Made by a program: the position numbers and the translations under genes. A stretch of DNA of 64,000 nucleotides from the NCBI RefSeq assembly GCF_002214545.1, contig NZ_CP015105.1, forward strand, positions 1,860,001-1,924,000, read 5' to 3'. This document shows, in pieces, positions 32,314 through 39,725 of the stretch. Source of the DNA: Thermococcus thioreducens. GTDB lineage: Archaea; Methanobacteriota_B; Thermococci; Thermococcales; Thermococcaceae. The number at the start of each line of letters is the position of its first letter. Position 1 is the stretch's first letter. A model generated the notes under the pieces. It was not told the DNA's origin and made no database searches. It saw only the letters and a program-made list of their open reading frames with translations.

Positions 32314-34242
32314 ATGAAAAAGGCACTAGTACCGCTGCTGATACTCATGCTTCTGCTGCCATTCGCATCATTTGCCGCAGCAGAGTGTCCGAGCGAGGGA
32401 CACACGGTGGTTCTCAAGGCGCCCGCGGTTTCAAAAACCGCCGACGGCCAGCTCATAGGTGTCGCCACAGACTTTGTAATCACAGTCGCACCGGGAACAG
32501 GCCACGTCTACGTCGAGACGTGGCCTCTAGCTGAAGTGGATATGCAGGCGAGTGCCAGATTGGCCGCACAGATAGCGGGCAAAGTCCTCGGGGTGGATAT
32601 GAGCAAGTACGACGTGTTCATTCAGATCAAGGCAGATTCCCCAATAATCGGCGGTCCCTCCGCCGGAGGAACCATGACAGTTGGAATAATCGCGGCCCTT
32701 GAGGGGTGGAAGGTCAACCCCAAGGTCATGATGACCGGGATGATAAACCCGGACGGAACCATAGGGCCGGTGGGCGGGATACTTGAGAAGGCCTCCGCGG
32801 CCCACGACGTCGGGGCCGAGCTGTTTTTAATCCCCCAGGGACAGCGCATCCAGTACGTTCAGGAGACCCAGAAAAAGGAGATTGGCGGCATAGTGGAGAT
32901 AAACACCCAGACGAAGAAGGTTGACGTCGTTGACTACGCCAAGGAGCGCTGGGGACTGACGGTCGTTGAGATTAAGGATATTTACGATGCCGTTTACTAC
33001 TTCACGGGGCACAGGATACCACGCCCGGAGGCCCCTGCGTACATCAAGATAGACACGTCTTTCCTGAAGGACGACGCCGTGAAGGACTACGACAACACCA
33101 CCGCCTACTACCAGTCAACGCTGGAGAAGCTCAAAAAGAGCGACGTTGACTACGCCACCTACACGACCCTGATGGAGGCGCTGAACGAGGCAAACGCCAT
33201 ACTCAATCAGTCCAAGAAGAGCCTCGAAGGAGGGATGTACTACACGACCCTGAGCAAGGACTTCCAGGCCAGGATCATCATAAGGCACGTGGACTGGTAC
33301 TTGGGCGTAAAGTCTGGAGATGACGTTCAGAGGATTCTAAAAACGACGGGTTCGCAGATAAACACCTCCGAGAGCAGGGTCTCGAACATCACCATCAGAG
33401 GCACGACAATGCTCCAGGCGGTTGCCGCCGCAGAGGAGAGAGTCGAGCAGGCAAAGGCGCTCCTCCAGAGCGCATGGAAGTACTACTACAACGGCGACTA
33501 CTGGGATGCAATAGGTGAAGCCGCCTATGCCTACGAGAGGGCGAAGACAGCTATTTTCTGGGCGGGCCTCGGCGAGAGGTTTGCGAGCGGTGACGTGATA
33601 AGCAGAGACGTCGTGAAGGCAACTGCCAGGGACTACATAGACGAGTCCAACCTCATAGTGACCTACATAGAGTCGATGTACGGTACCGTTGGGGGCGACC
33701 TGAGCCAGGGAATTCAGCAGGCGGAGCAGTACTACGAGGACGGCAAGTACTCCGCGGCGCTCTTCACGGCGATGGAGGCGAGGGTCAGGGCACAGGTCTT
33801 TCTGGACACGCTGGGAATAGACAACCAAACGATTCTCAAAGACAAGCTGGCGGGAATGAAGGAAAGCGCCAAGGTGGCCATAGCGATGGCCCAGAACCAG
33901 GGCATAACTCCCGTCTTGGCTATAGCATACTATGAGTTCGCGGAGAGCTACGAGCAGAGCGCGGAGGAGAACGGCAGCATGGAGGACCTCCAGACGGCAA
34001 TGATATTCTACCAGTACGCCAGGGAAACTGCGAACCTGTTCCTCAGCAAGCCGAGCCAGACAACGATTCAAACGAACACCACCGCAACGGACATACCCCA
34101 GATAGTCATCCCCACGCCATCGGCAACCGAAACTACAACCCCAATCCCGGGAGAAGGCGGTGGAAGAGTTCCCGAGACGGCAATAATCCTGATAGCCCTC
34201 GGCGCTTTCCTCGTGGGTGCCGCGGTTGGTAAGAAGCTGTGA
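32314..34242 (+). CDS. Secreted S16 (Lon-type) serine protease with membrane anchor
   Basis: 643 residues. Signal peptide (1-24), then a Lon protease domain without ATPase (about 28-210). Catalytic Ser116 is in G-G-P-S-A-G-G-T and Lys159 in I-L-E-K-A-S-A-A-H-D-V-G-A-E. A long helical, repeat-like region (about 240-590) follows, with a Thr-rich linker and a C-terminal helix (about 615-640) ending K-K-L. The protease should act outside the cell or face outward at the membrane. GGGGTGAG precedes the ATG. TATA-like CTTTATTAAAG (32276-32286) is divergent from the UspA promoter. Confidence 0.88.
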   Translation: MKKALVPLLILMLLLPFASFAAAECPSEGHTVVLKAPAVSKTADGQLIGVATDFVITVAPGTGHVYVETWPLAEVDMQASARLAAQIAGKVLGVDMSKYDVFIQIKADSPIIGGPSAGGTMTVGIIAALEGWKVNPKVMMTGMINPDGTIGPVGGILEKASAAHDVGAELFLIPQGQRIQYVQETQKKEIGGIVEINTQTKKVDVVDYAKERWGLTVVEIKDIYDAVYYFTGHRIPRPEAPAYIKIDTSFLKDDAVKDYDNTTAYYQSTLEKLKKSDVDYATYTTLMEALNEANAILNQSKKSLEGGMYYTTLSKDFQARIIIRHVDWYLGVKSGDDVQRILKTTGSQINTSESRVSNITIRGTTMLQAVAAAEERVEQAKALLQSAWKYYYNGDYWDAIGEAAYAYERAKTAIFWAGLGERFASGDVISRDVVKATARDYIDESNLIVTYIESMYGTVGGDLSQGIQQAEQYYEDGKYSAALFTAMEARVRAQVFLDTLGIDNQTILKDKLAGMKESAKVAIAMAQNQGITPVLAIAYYEFAESYEQSAEENGSMEDLQTAMIFYQYARETANLFLSKPSQTTIQTNTTATDIPQIVIPTPSATETTTPIPGEGGGRVPETAIILIALGAFLVGAAVGKKL

Positions 34243-34301
34243 ACCTCCGGTTCTATTTTTATCCCATTTAGCGGTCCCTTCCACGGAGCCCCAACAAAAA
34301 G

Positions 34302-34309
34302 ATTTTAGG
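34302..34309 (+). promoter_or_regulatory. TATA box of the C/D box sRNA
   Basis: ATTTTAGG, preceded by A-rich BRE-like sequence, lies about 25 bases before the predicted sRNA start near 34330. Confidence 0.55.
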
Positions 34310-34327
34310 AAACACCCGAACTTTGCA

Positions 34328-34387
34328 CTGCCGATGATGAGAACTCCCTGCCCTGAGAGGTGAGGACAACCGGCTCCCTGAGGCTAC
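34328..34387 (+). ncRNA. C/D box small guide RNA (2'-O-methylation guide)
   Basis: All four boxes occur with correct spacing: C ATGATGA (34334-34340), 12 bases, D' CTGA (34353-34356), 4 bases, C' TGAGGA (34361-34366), 11 bases, D CTGA (34378-34381). Flanking GCCG/GGCT can close the terminal K-turn stem. The guide stretches are GAACTCCCTGCC (D') and CAACCGGCTCC (D). By the archaeal rule the RNA base paired to the fifth guide base before D or D' is methylated. Targets, probably rRNA or tRNA, were not checked. It has its own TATA box and reaches into the last bases of the convergent M20 gene. Confidence 0.85.
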
Positions 34388-35490
34388 ACCAAACCCTTGA
34401 GAAACTCAACGTAAACCCTTTTCACCCTCGTCACAGATTCGATGCTCACCCATTCATCCGAGGAATGCCAGTTTCCACCTATCGGGCCGTAGACAAGGGT
34501 CGGCTTGCCCAGATAGGTTCCAAAGTAGTTGAAATCGCCCACGCTCTTCCCGTAGGTTACCTCAGGCTCCCTTCCGAAGAGCGCAGCGTGAACTCTCCTG
34601 AACGCTCCTGCGAACCTGCTGTTTTCCCTGACGACATAGGGGAGCATGTCCGGCGTCGGCCTCTCAAACTTCTCGATCCTCAGCTCCACCCTGAGCTTCA
34701 GCCTCTCTGCGAGTCCAAGGAGCTCGGCCTTGACCCTCTCCCAGTCCTCCCCGGGTACAATGTGACGGTCAACTATGGCGGTAGCCCCATCGGGAACGCT
34801 GAGACCGTCGGCGGAGCCTTCGATATGGAGCGTGCAGTACGAACCGGAACCGAGCTTTCTGTGCCTCCTGAGCCGGATTCTCCAGAGGCTTCCCAGAAAC
34901 CTCCCCAGCTCCTCGATGGCGTTGATTCCGAGGTGCGGTCTGGCGGCGTGGGCCTTTCTGCCGAGGGCCTCCACCCGAATCACAAACCTCCCCCTCGCGC
35001 CCAGCATAAGCCTCTCATTGGTCGGTTCGGCAACGAGCACAAGGTCTGCCGCGTCCAGCTTTCCGCTCTTTATGAGCTCCCAGGTTCCACGGGAATAGCC
35101 CTCCTCGTCACTGACGGCGGTGAATATTACCTCCGGCCTCTCGCGTTTGGGAAGCTCGGCAAGCTCAATGAAAGCGCTCATCAGAGCGGCGAGGCCAGCC
35201 TTCATGTCGGCACTGCCGAGGCCATAAAAGCGGTCGCCGTCGAGCTCGCCCCACGGGTTGCGCGTCCATCCCGGAGATGGGTTCACTGTATCCATGTGGC
35301 CGTTCAGAACGACCGTAGTCTTCCGTCCGGAGAGGTACGCTATCACGTCCTCGCCGAAGCCATCGACTGGGAGGGTCTCAACTTTGAAGCCCCTTTCCTC
35401 AAGGAAAGACGCTATAAAGCGCGATATATCCCCCTCCTCACCGAAGGGGGAGCGGATGGAAACGAGCCTTTTTAGGAGCTCAATCTCCAT
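34384..35490 (-). CDS. M20-family metallopeptidase (ArgE/DapE-like)
   Basis: 368 residues. Metal-site pattern: G-H-M-D-T near residue 64, G-S-A-D-M-K-A-G near 92, D-E-E-G-Y near 127 and a C-terminal H-S-S-D-E. The lid domain is present, as are the ends expected of the family. It hydrolyses an N-acyl amino acid or a dipeptide; the substrate is not clear. The ATG lies inside the end of the interrupted host gene (stop at 35480-35482), so it was once translationally coupled with it. Its mRNA now probably starts within the inserted element. Confidence 0.88.
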   Translation of the reverse strand: MEIELLKRLVSIRSPFGEEGDISRFIASFLEERGFKVETLPVDGFGEDVIAYLSGRKTTVVLNGHMDTVNPSPGWTRNPWGELDGDRFYGLGSADMKAGLAALMSAFIELAELPKRERPEVIFTAVSDEEGYSRGTWELIKSGKLDAADLVLVAEPTNERLMLGARGRFVIRVEALGRKAHAARPHLGINAIEELGRFLGSLWRIRLRRHRKLGSGSYCTLHIEGSADGLSVPDGATAIVDRHIVPGEDWERVKAELLGLAERLKLRVELRIEKFERPTPDMLPYVVRENSRFAGAFRRVHAALFGREPEVTYGKSVGDFNYFGTYLGKPTLVYGPIGGNWHSSDEWVSIESVTRVKRVYVEFLKGLV

Positions 35491-35533
35491 CTTCCATCCC
35501 CCTCAGCTCCCTGAGAAAGTCCCTAAAGCTCAT
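35480..35533 (-). pseudogene. 3' remnant of the gene split by the IS605-type element
   Basis: Seventeen codons, (M)SFRDFLRELRGMEDGD then TGA, lie between the element end and the M20 gene. Joined to the other flank at 37146 they continue in frame as ...K-A-I-E-S-D-F-F-L-F-(M)-S-F-R-D-F-L. The stop overlaps the M20 ATG region, an ordinary operon junction. Read as the lost C-terminus of the gene at 37683. Confidence 0.6.
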
Positions 35534-35534
35534 C

Positions 35535-35740
35535 TGACTCCTCCCCGCTTTGGAGGGGTTCTAACGAGTTAACCCCTCGCCAATGACGGGGAGGTTTGAG
35601 GGGTTCTCATCAGGGAACCCACTAAAACGGGTTCTTCGAACCCCCTCTGGCCCGGTCTTAGGCCAATTACCCCTACCTGCCAGAGCAGGCAGGGTCGGGG
35701 TTATGGTTTTGACCACCTTCCTCAAAATGTTAAAAGCTCC
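35535..35740 (-). ncRNA. Candidate TnpB guide RNA (omega/reRNA) at the element's right end
   Basis: TnpB guide RNAs arise from the 3' end of tnpB and the right end, with the guide copied from the flank. Here that stretch contains GAACCC-N8-GGGTTC (about 35626-35647), GAGGGGTT-N10-AACCCCTC and a terminal hairpin. The guide would start near 35534 with ATGAGCTTTAGG. The 5' limit is uncertain and processing is assumed from the family. Confidence 0.45.
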
Positions 35741-36883
35741 AACCAAGTCCGCATTCATCACAACACCCTCTCCACGGCACTTAAACAAACCCCTAACAAA
35801 GCGAGCATCAGAATGGCGTTGGCCACAGAGAGGGCAGGTTTGAGAAGTGAAAGCCTCATCAACAACCACAACGCTAATACCATACTCCTCAGCAACCTCC
35901 TTCAAGCGTTTGATGAGGTAATTAAACCGCCAGACGTGGGAGAGAAGGAAATTCTGCTTTCTGCCCTTCTCAGAGTTTCTGGCGATACCCCTGGGATAAC
36001 CGACGACAATCTTAGAAACGCCAAGCTCGTAAAGCCTTCTAACAGCCCCTCTTACTGCCGTGTTAATGTAGTGTTTCGCCCGAAGTTTCGCCTTCTCGTG
36101 CATTCTTTTGAGTTTTCTGCCCGTTTTGGCTCCAGACTTGTTGAGTTTCGACTGATACTCTGCTATTCTCTTCTGCCAGTAAAAGGCGATACTTTTGAGA
36201 GGCCTTCCATTGACTAGAAAGCTCTCTCCATTTTCAACGTAAACGGCCATCAAATTGTTCACTCCCAAGTCAATTCCTGCCGAGAAGTTTCCTTTTGGTG
36301 TTCTTGGGAGTTTAACCCACTTGTCCTTCTCCAGCTTCTCCCCAACTTTGGAGAAGCTGATGTGGGCGTACCACTTGCGTTTAACATCATCATAGATTAT
36401 TTCTAACCTCCCCTGCTTTCCCTTCAAGTGGATTCTTCCCTTGAACTGGATTTCGAGTTTTCCAAACTTGCCGAGTCTTCGCAGTTCGAGAACATTTCCA
36501 TTAATCCGGTACTGGTCGTTCCTGAGTGGGATTACGAAGATTTTTCTGCCGTTCTCTTCTCTAATAAATTTGGGCGGTTTTGGTTTGAACCATTCTGGCA
36601 GTTCTCCATTCTTTTTCTTCTTGTTGAGGGAAAAGAAGCTCCTCCAAGCTTCTGCGTTCTTTCTGGCTAACTGTTGGACTGTTGAGCCACCAATCCAGTT
36701 TTTGAACTCGTGGTATGCTTCCTTTTCTGTTCCGTTAAAGTCGATTTTGCCGAATTCTTTGAACTGTTTTAAGCGCTGGTAGTTGAGCTTGTTCCAGATT
36801 ATTGCCGAAGCGTAAGCTAACTCAAAAAGGGTTTTCTCCTGCTCCCTAGAGGGTTGGAGTTTAACCGTTACTGCTCGCCTCAT
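35561..36883 (-). CDS. tnpB: TnpB, RNA-guided nuclease of an IS605-type element
   Basis: 440 residues. RuvC motifs: G-I-D-L-G-V-N-N near 205 (first Asp), V-V-D-E-A-F-T-S-Q near 348 (Glu) and M-N-A-D-L-V-G-A near 385 (Asp). The zinc finger begins C-P-L-C-G, but its second half reads F-K-C-R-G-E-G instead of C-x-x-C, a feature I believe occurs in Thermococcales relatives, so not proof of decay. The last 50 codons lie over the likely guide RNA. ATG overlaps the RHH gene stop (ATGA). Looks full length and could be active. Confidence 0.9.
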   Translation of the reverse strand: MRRAVTVKLQPSREQEKTLFELAYASAIIWNKLNYQRLKQFKEFGKIDFNGTEKEAYHEFKNWIGGSTVQQLARKNAEAWRSFFSLNKKKKNGELPEWFKPKPPKFIREENGRKIFVIPLRNDQYRINGNVLELRRLGKFGKLEIQFKGRIHLKGKQGRLEIIYDDVKRKWYAHISFSKVGEKLEKDKWVKLPRTPKGNFSAGIDLGVNNLMAVYVENGESFLVNGRPLKSIAFYWQKRIAEYQSKLNKSGAKTGRKLKRMHEKAKLRAKHYINTAVRGAVRRLYELGVSKIVVGYPRGIARNSEKGRKQNFLLSHVWRFNYLIKRLKEVAEEYGISVVVVDEAFTSQTCPLCGQRHSDARFVRGLFKCRGEGVVMNADLVGAFNILRKVVKTITPTLPALAGRGNWPKTGPEGVRRTRFSGFPDENPSNLPVIGEGLTR

Positions 36884-37035
36884 TTCTTCTCCCGTTCGAC
36901 TTTTTCAATCCAGAGTTTCATTGCTTCAGTTACTGCAACTCCTAATGCCCCTCTAATCCGTCCATACTTCTCTGCCACAAGCTTTCTGAACTTCCTCTCA
37001 ACATCATCATCGACGGAGACAGTTATTACTCCCAC
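36880..37035 (-). CDS. Ribbon-helix-helix protein of the IS element
   Basis: 51 residues from GTG 37035, with GGTGAGAGA just before it and TATA-like CTTAAATAC upstream on the minus strand. Sequence: M-G-V-I-T-V-S-V-D-D-D-V-E-R-K-F then helices to the end (TEAMKLWIEKVEREKK). The V-T-V-S-V-D-D strand is typical of RHH DNA-binding proteins. It probably binds the element's own promoter or ends. Translated with TnpB through an ATGA overlap. Confidence 0.75.
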   Translation of the reverse strand: MGVITVSVDDDVERKFRKLVAEKYGRIRGALGVAVTEAMKLWIEKVEREKK

Positions 37036-37145
37036 TCTCTCACCAGTAAGTATTAATACATACAAGTATTTAAGCCTTTCTTTTGCTTTCCTGCTCAAGA
37101 GCCAAATTCTCGAACACTGTACCCCACCCTAAAGGGCGAGGCTTG

Positions 37146-37683
37146 AAAAAGAAAAAAGTCAGATTCTATGGCCTTCACTTTTTCATACTCTTCCTTCAAA
37201 GTGACGTAGTTGCTCCTCGACAGCCCGGCGAGCTCCAGCATCAGGAACTTTCCCTCACCGGTGAGCCTCCCGGAGAGGTATGAATAGACCCTTTCTCCGA
37301 GCTCTTCAAGCTCCATGACGACCTCCAGGACTTTAAGATACTCCCCGACGGTTGCTATCTCAAGCTTCTGATCAAGAAACATCCTGCTCCATTCCCTGGC
37401 CTCACCCTCAAACTCGATATCGGGGTACAGCTCCCTGACAACCCTCCTGAGCTTCTCCTCTCCGCGAAGCTTTTTCTCCACAAATTCCCCAAACCTTATC
37501 TTCCAAATAATCGTCCGGGAGGGTATTCCTAAGCAAAACGTATATACCTGCTGAGTACTGCTCACTCCTAACGAGGTACGAGAGAACCTCCAGCAGGGGC
37601 CTTTTTGAAACATCACTCAAAACAGCCTTTATTTCTTCGAACAAATCTTCCCCACCCATAAAGGCATCAAGAGGCGTTGGCAT
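37146..37683 (-). pseudogene. 5' part of a split gene: frameshift plus IS605 insertion
   Basis: ATG 37683 with RBS GGGTGATA and TATA-like ATTTTTAAC opens MPTPLDAFMGGEDLFEEIKA and runs 63 codons to about 37495. There one extra G (AAGGTTT for AAGTTT) shifts the frame. The protein then continues F-G-E-F-V-E-K-K-L-R-G-E... to K-A-I-E-S-D-F at 37146, where the element begins. The C-terminus lies at 35480-35533. The rebuilt protein is about 195 residues, all helical. The late helices resemble ferritin/rubrerythrin-like helices without the metal ligands, a weak idea only. Two separate lesions suggest the gene is dead. Confidence 0.6.
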
Positions 37684-37741
37684 TGTATCACCCAGTTAAA
37701 AATAGGCCCCACGAGTAAAAATCGTTTTCGTATAATTGTAG

Positions 37742-37816
37742 TGGACCGGGCGGGATTTGAACCCGCGGCCTCCGCCTTGCGAGGGCGGCGCTCATACCAG
37801 GCTGAGCTACCGGCCC
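37742..37816 (-). tRNA. tRNA-Ala(CGC)
   Basis: Full cloverleaf on the minus strand. Acceptor GGGCCGG pairs with CCGGTCC, including the G3-U70 pair that specifies alanine. Anticodon stem CCGCC/GGCGG holds loop CTCGCAA, anticodon CGC (codon GCG). T arm contains GGTTCAAATCC. Discriminator A73; CCA is not encoded. No intron. TATA-like CTTTTTAAACC (about 37845-37855, minus strand) lies upstream. It separates the broken gene from the malic enzyme gene. Confidence 0.95.
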
Positions 37817-37954
37817 ACACCCGGTTATATGGGAAGCGGGGTGGTTTAAAAAGTTTTGGTCTCAACGCGGGGAGTGATACACATTTTTGAGTTCAATTTC
37901 TACTGGAAAAGAAGGGTTTTTAACTTTCACATGCCAATCAAACCCGGTGGTCTG

Positions 37955-39235
37955 ATGGACGCTCTTAACTTTCACCGGAACAACTTCCCCGGCAACGGGA
38001 AGATAGAGGTCATTCCAAAGATTCCCCTCACCGGGGAGACCCTCAGCCTAGCTTACACCCCCGGCGTGGCGGAGGTTTCGAGAGCGATAGCAGACGGAGA
38101 AGACCCCTGCGAGTACACCAACAGATGCAACACTGTCGCAGTTGTGAGCGACGGAACGCGGGTGCTGGGCCTCGGCGATGTTGGGGCTTCGGCGGCACTC
38201 CCCGTCATGGAGGGAAAGGCACTCCTCTTCAAGGCATTCGGTGGAGTAGATGCTTTCCCACTCGTTCTGGCCGAGAGGGATCCCGAGAGGTTCATCGAGG
38301 TCGTCAAGGCAGTTTCCCCCTCATTCGGAGGGATAAACCTTGAGGACATAGCCTCGCCAAAGTGCTTCCCCGTCCTCGAAAGGCTCCGCAACGAGCTGAA
38401 CATCCCTGTTTTCCACGACGACCAGCAGGGGACGGCTTCGGTTGTTCTGGCGGGGCTGATAAACGCCCTGAAGGTCGTCGGTAAGAGGCTGGGGGAGGTA
38501 AGCGTTGCACTCTTCGGTGCCGGGGCGGCAGGTTTCGCAACACTCAGGATAGTGACCGAAGCCGGTGTTAAGCCGGAAAACGTTCGCGTCGTCGAGCTTG
38601 TTGGCGGAAGGCAGAGAGCCTTAACACCAGACCTCCCACTTGAGCGGCTCTTTCCCCACCGGGGAGAACTGCTCTCCAGGACGAACGGCGAGGGTATCGA
38701 AAGCGTTGAGGGAGCGGTTAAAGGTGCCGACGTTCTCATATCCTTCACGAAGCCCGGTCCCGGCGTGATAAAGCCGGAATGGATAAGGCTCATGGCCGAC
38801 GACGCGATAGTCTTTCCGCTGGCAAACCCAACTCCCGAGATACTCCCAGAGGAGGCGAAGAAAGCCGGGGCAAGAATAGTTGCAACGGGAAGGAGCGACT
38901 ACCCGAATCAAGTTAACAACCTCCTCGGCTTCCCGGCTATATTCAGGGGGGCCCTGGACGTGAGGGCCAAGACGATAACCGACGGAATGATAATTGCCGC
39001 ATCAAAGGCTATCGCCTCGGTGATAGAGCCCAGTGAAGATGAGATAATCCCCTCCCCGTTCCACCCCGAGGTCCACCCGAAGGTTGCCAGGGCAGTCGCC
39101 GAGGAAGCAATGAAGGAAGGGGTCGCGAGGGTTCGTGTTAGCCCCGATGAGATAGAAGAACGGTTGAGGAAATGGAGGGAGTTCTATGAGCGGGAGATAG
39201 CGCCTCTCAACGACCGTAGAGGGAGCTACCGTTAG
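37955..39235 (+). CDS. Malate dehydrogenase (decarboxylating), malic enzyme
   Basis: 426 residues from ATG 37955, preceded by GGTGGT; an upstream ATG (37931) fits the TATA position less well. It converts malate to pyruvate and CO2 with NAD(P). It starts M-D-A-L-N-F-H-R-N-N-F-P-G-N-G-K. The Tyr of S-L-A-Y-T-P-G-V-A-E (near 30) and the Lys of M-E-G-K-A-L-L-F-K are present, with metal site F-H-D-D-Q-Q-G-T (near 152) and Rossmann loop L-F-G-A-G-A-A-G. The gene ends inside the convergent fumarase beta gene, so both sides of malate share a locus. Confidence 0.94.
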   Translation: MDALNFHRNNFPGNGKIEVIPKIPLTGETLSLAYTPGVAEVSRAIADGEDPCEYTNRCNTVAVVSDGTRVLGLGDVGASAALPVMEGKALLFKAFGGVDAFPLVLAERDPERFIEVVKAVSPSFGGINLEDIASPKCFPVLERLRNELNIPVFHDDQQGTASVVLAGLINALKVVGKRLGEVSVALFGAGAAGFATLRIVTEAGVKPENVRVVELVGGRQRALTPDLPLERLFPHRGELLSRTNGEGIESVEGAVKGADVLISFTKPGPGVIKPEWIRLMADDAIVFPLANPTPEILPEEAKKAGARIVATGRSDYPNQVNNLLGFPAIFRGALDVRAKTITDGMIIAASKAIASVIEPSEDEIIPSPFHPEVHPKVARAVAEEAMKEGVARVRVSPDEIEERLRKWREFYEREIAPLNDRRGSYR

Positions 39236-39725
39236 CATCTATCGCCACCAGCAGAGGGAAGTCCTCAACCTCAAGAACCCACACCGCCTCTGGAATCCCC
39301 AGCTCCTCCAGCCAGAGGACGTCAACGACGCGTTTTACGCTCTTTGCCGCGAGTGAGCCGGCTCCCCCTGTAAAGGAGAAGTAAACGGCGCGGTCTTTGA
39401 ACGGCTCCCTGTTCATGCCCCCCTTCCCTATTATTCCGCGGACGCCGAGGGAGAGGATTTTGTCCAGATAGCGGTTCATCCTTGCGCTCGTCGTCGGTCC
39501 GGCGGAGAGTATCCCATAACCATTGGACGTTTTCCTCACCACCGGCCCGCAGTGATAGATAACGGCACCGTTGAGGTCGAAGGGAAGTTCCCCCTTTCCG
39601 ACTAGTTTGAGAATTCTACTGTGGGCCGAGTCCCTGGCGGTGTAGATTACCCCGGAGAGGTGAACTACGTCTCCAGCATTGAGGTTCAGGATGTCATCCC
39701 CACTCAGGGGAGTCTTCAGCCTCAC
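39207..39725 (-). CDS. Fumarate hydratase, beta (C-terminal) subunit
   Basis: 172 residues from GTG 39725, which overlaps the alpha stop as GTGA. It starts M-R-L-K-T-P-L-S-G-D-D. The family features G-P-T-T-S-A-R-M near residue 74 and I-G-K-G-G-M near 98 carry the substrate-binding Ser/Arg/Lys set of class I fumarases. With the alpha subunit it hydrates fumarate to malate. The 3' end overlaps malic enzyme by 29 bases on the other strand. Confidence 0.93.
   Translation of the reverse strand: MRLKTPLSGDDILNLNAGDVVHLSGVIYTARDSAHSRILKLVGKGELPFDLNGAVIYHCGPVVRKTSNGYGILSAGPTTSARMNRYLDKILSLGVRGIIGKGGMNREPFKDRAVYFSFTGGAGSLAAKSVKRVVDVLWLEELGIPEAVWVLEVEDFPLLVAIDANGSSLYGR

Larger units (their letters stand above)
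35535..37145 (-). mobile_element. IS605-family element with RHH protein and TnpB, no TnpA
   Basis: About 1.6 kb. The left end has the archaeal hairpin CCTCGCCCTTTAGGG-TGGGG (37122-37145, minus strand). The right end has GAGGGGTT-N10-AACCCCTC (35553-35578) and a terminal hairpin (about 35540-35558). It carries a small ribbon-helix-helix gene and tnpB but no Y1 transposase, so it needs a TnpA elsewhere to move. There is no target duplication, as usual for this family. The boundaries are estimated within a few bases. Confidence 0.75.

Noticed and set aside
35561-36883. TnpB considered inactive because the fourth zinc-finger Cys is missing
   Set aside because: From memory, related Thermococcales TnpB proteins have the same C-x-x-E-G end, and the RuvC acids are intact.
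37629-37865. 78-codon ORF over the tRNA
   Set aside because: It reads through the tRNA-Ala gene and has no RBS; it is an accidental open frame.
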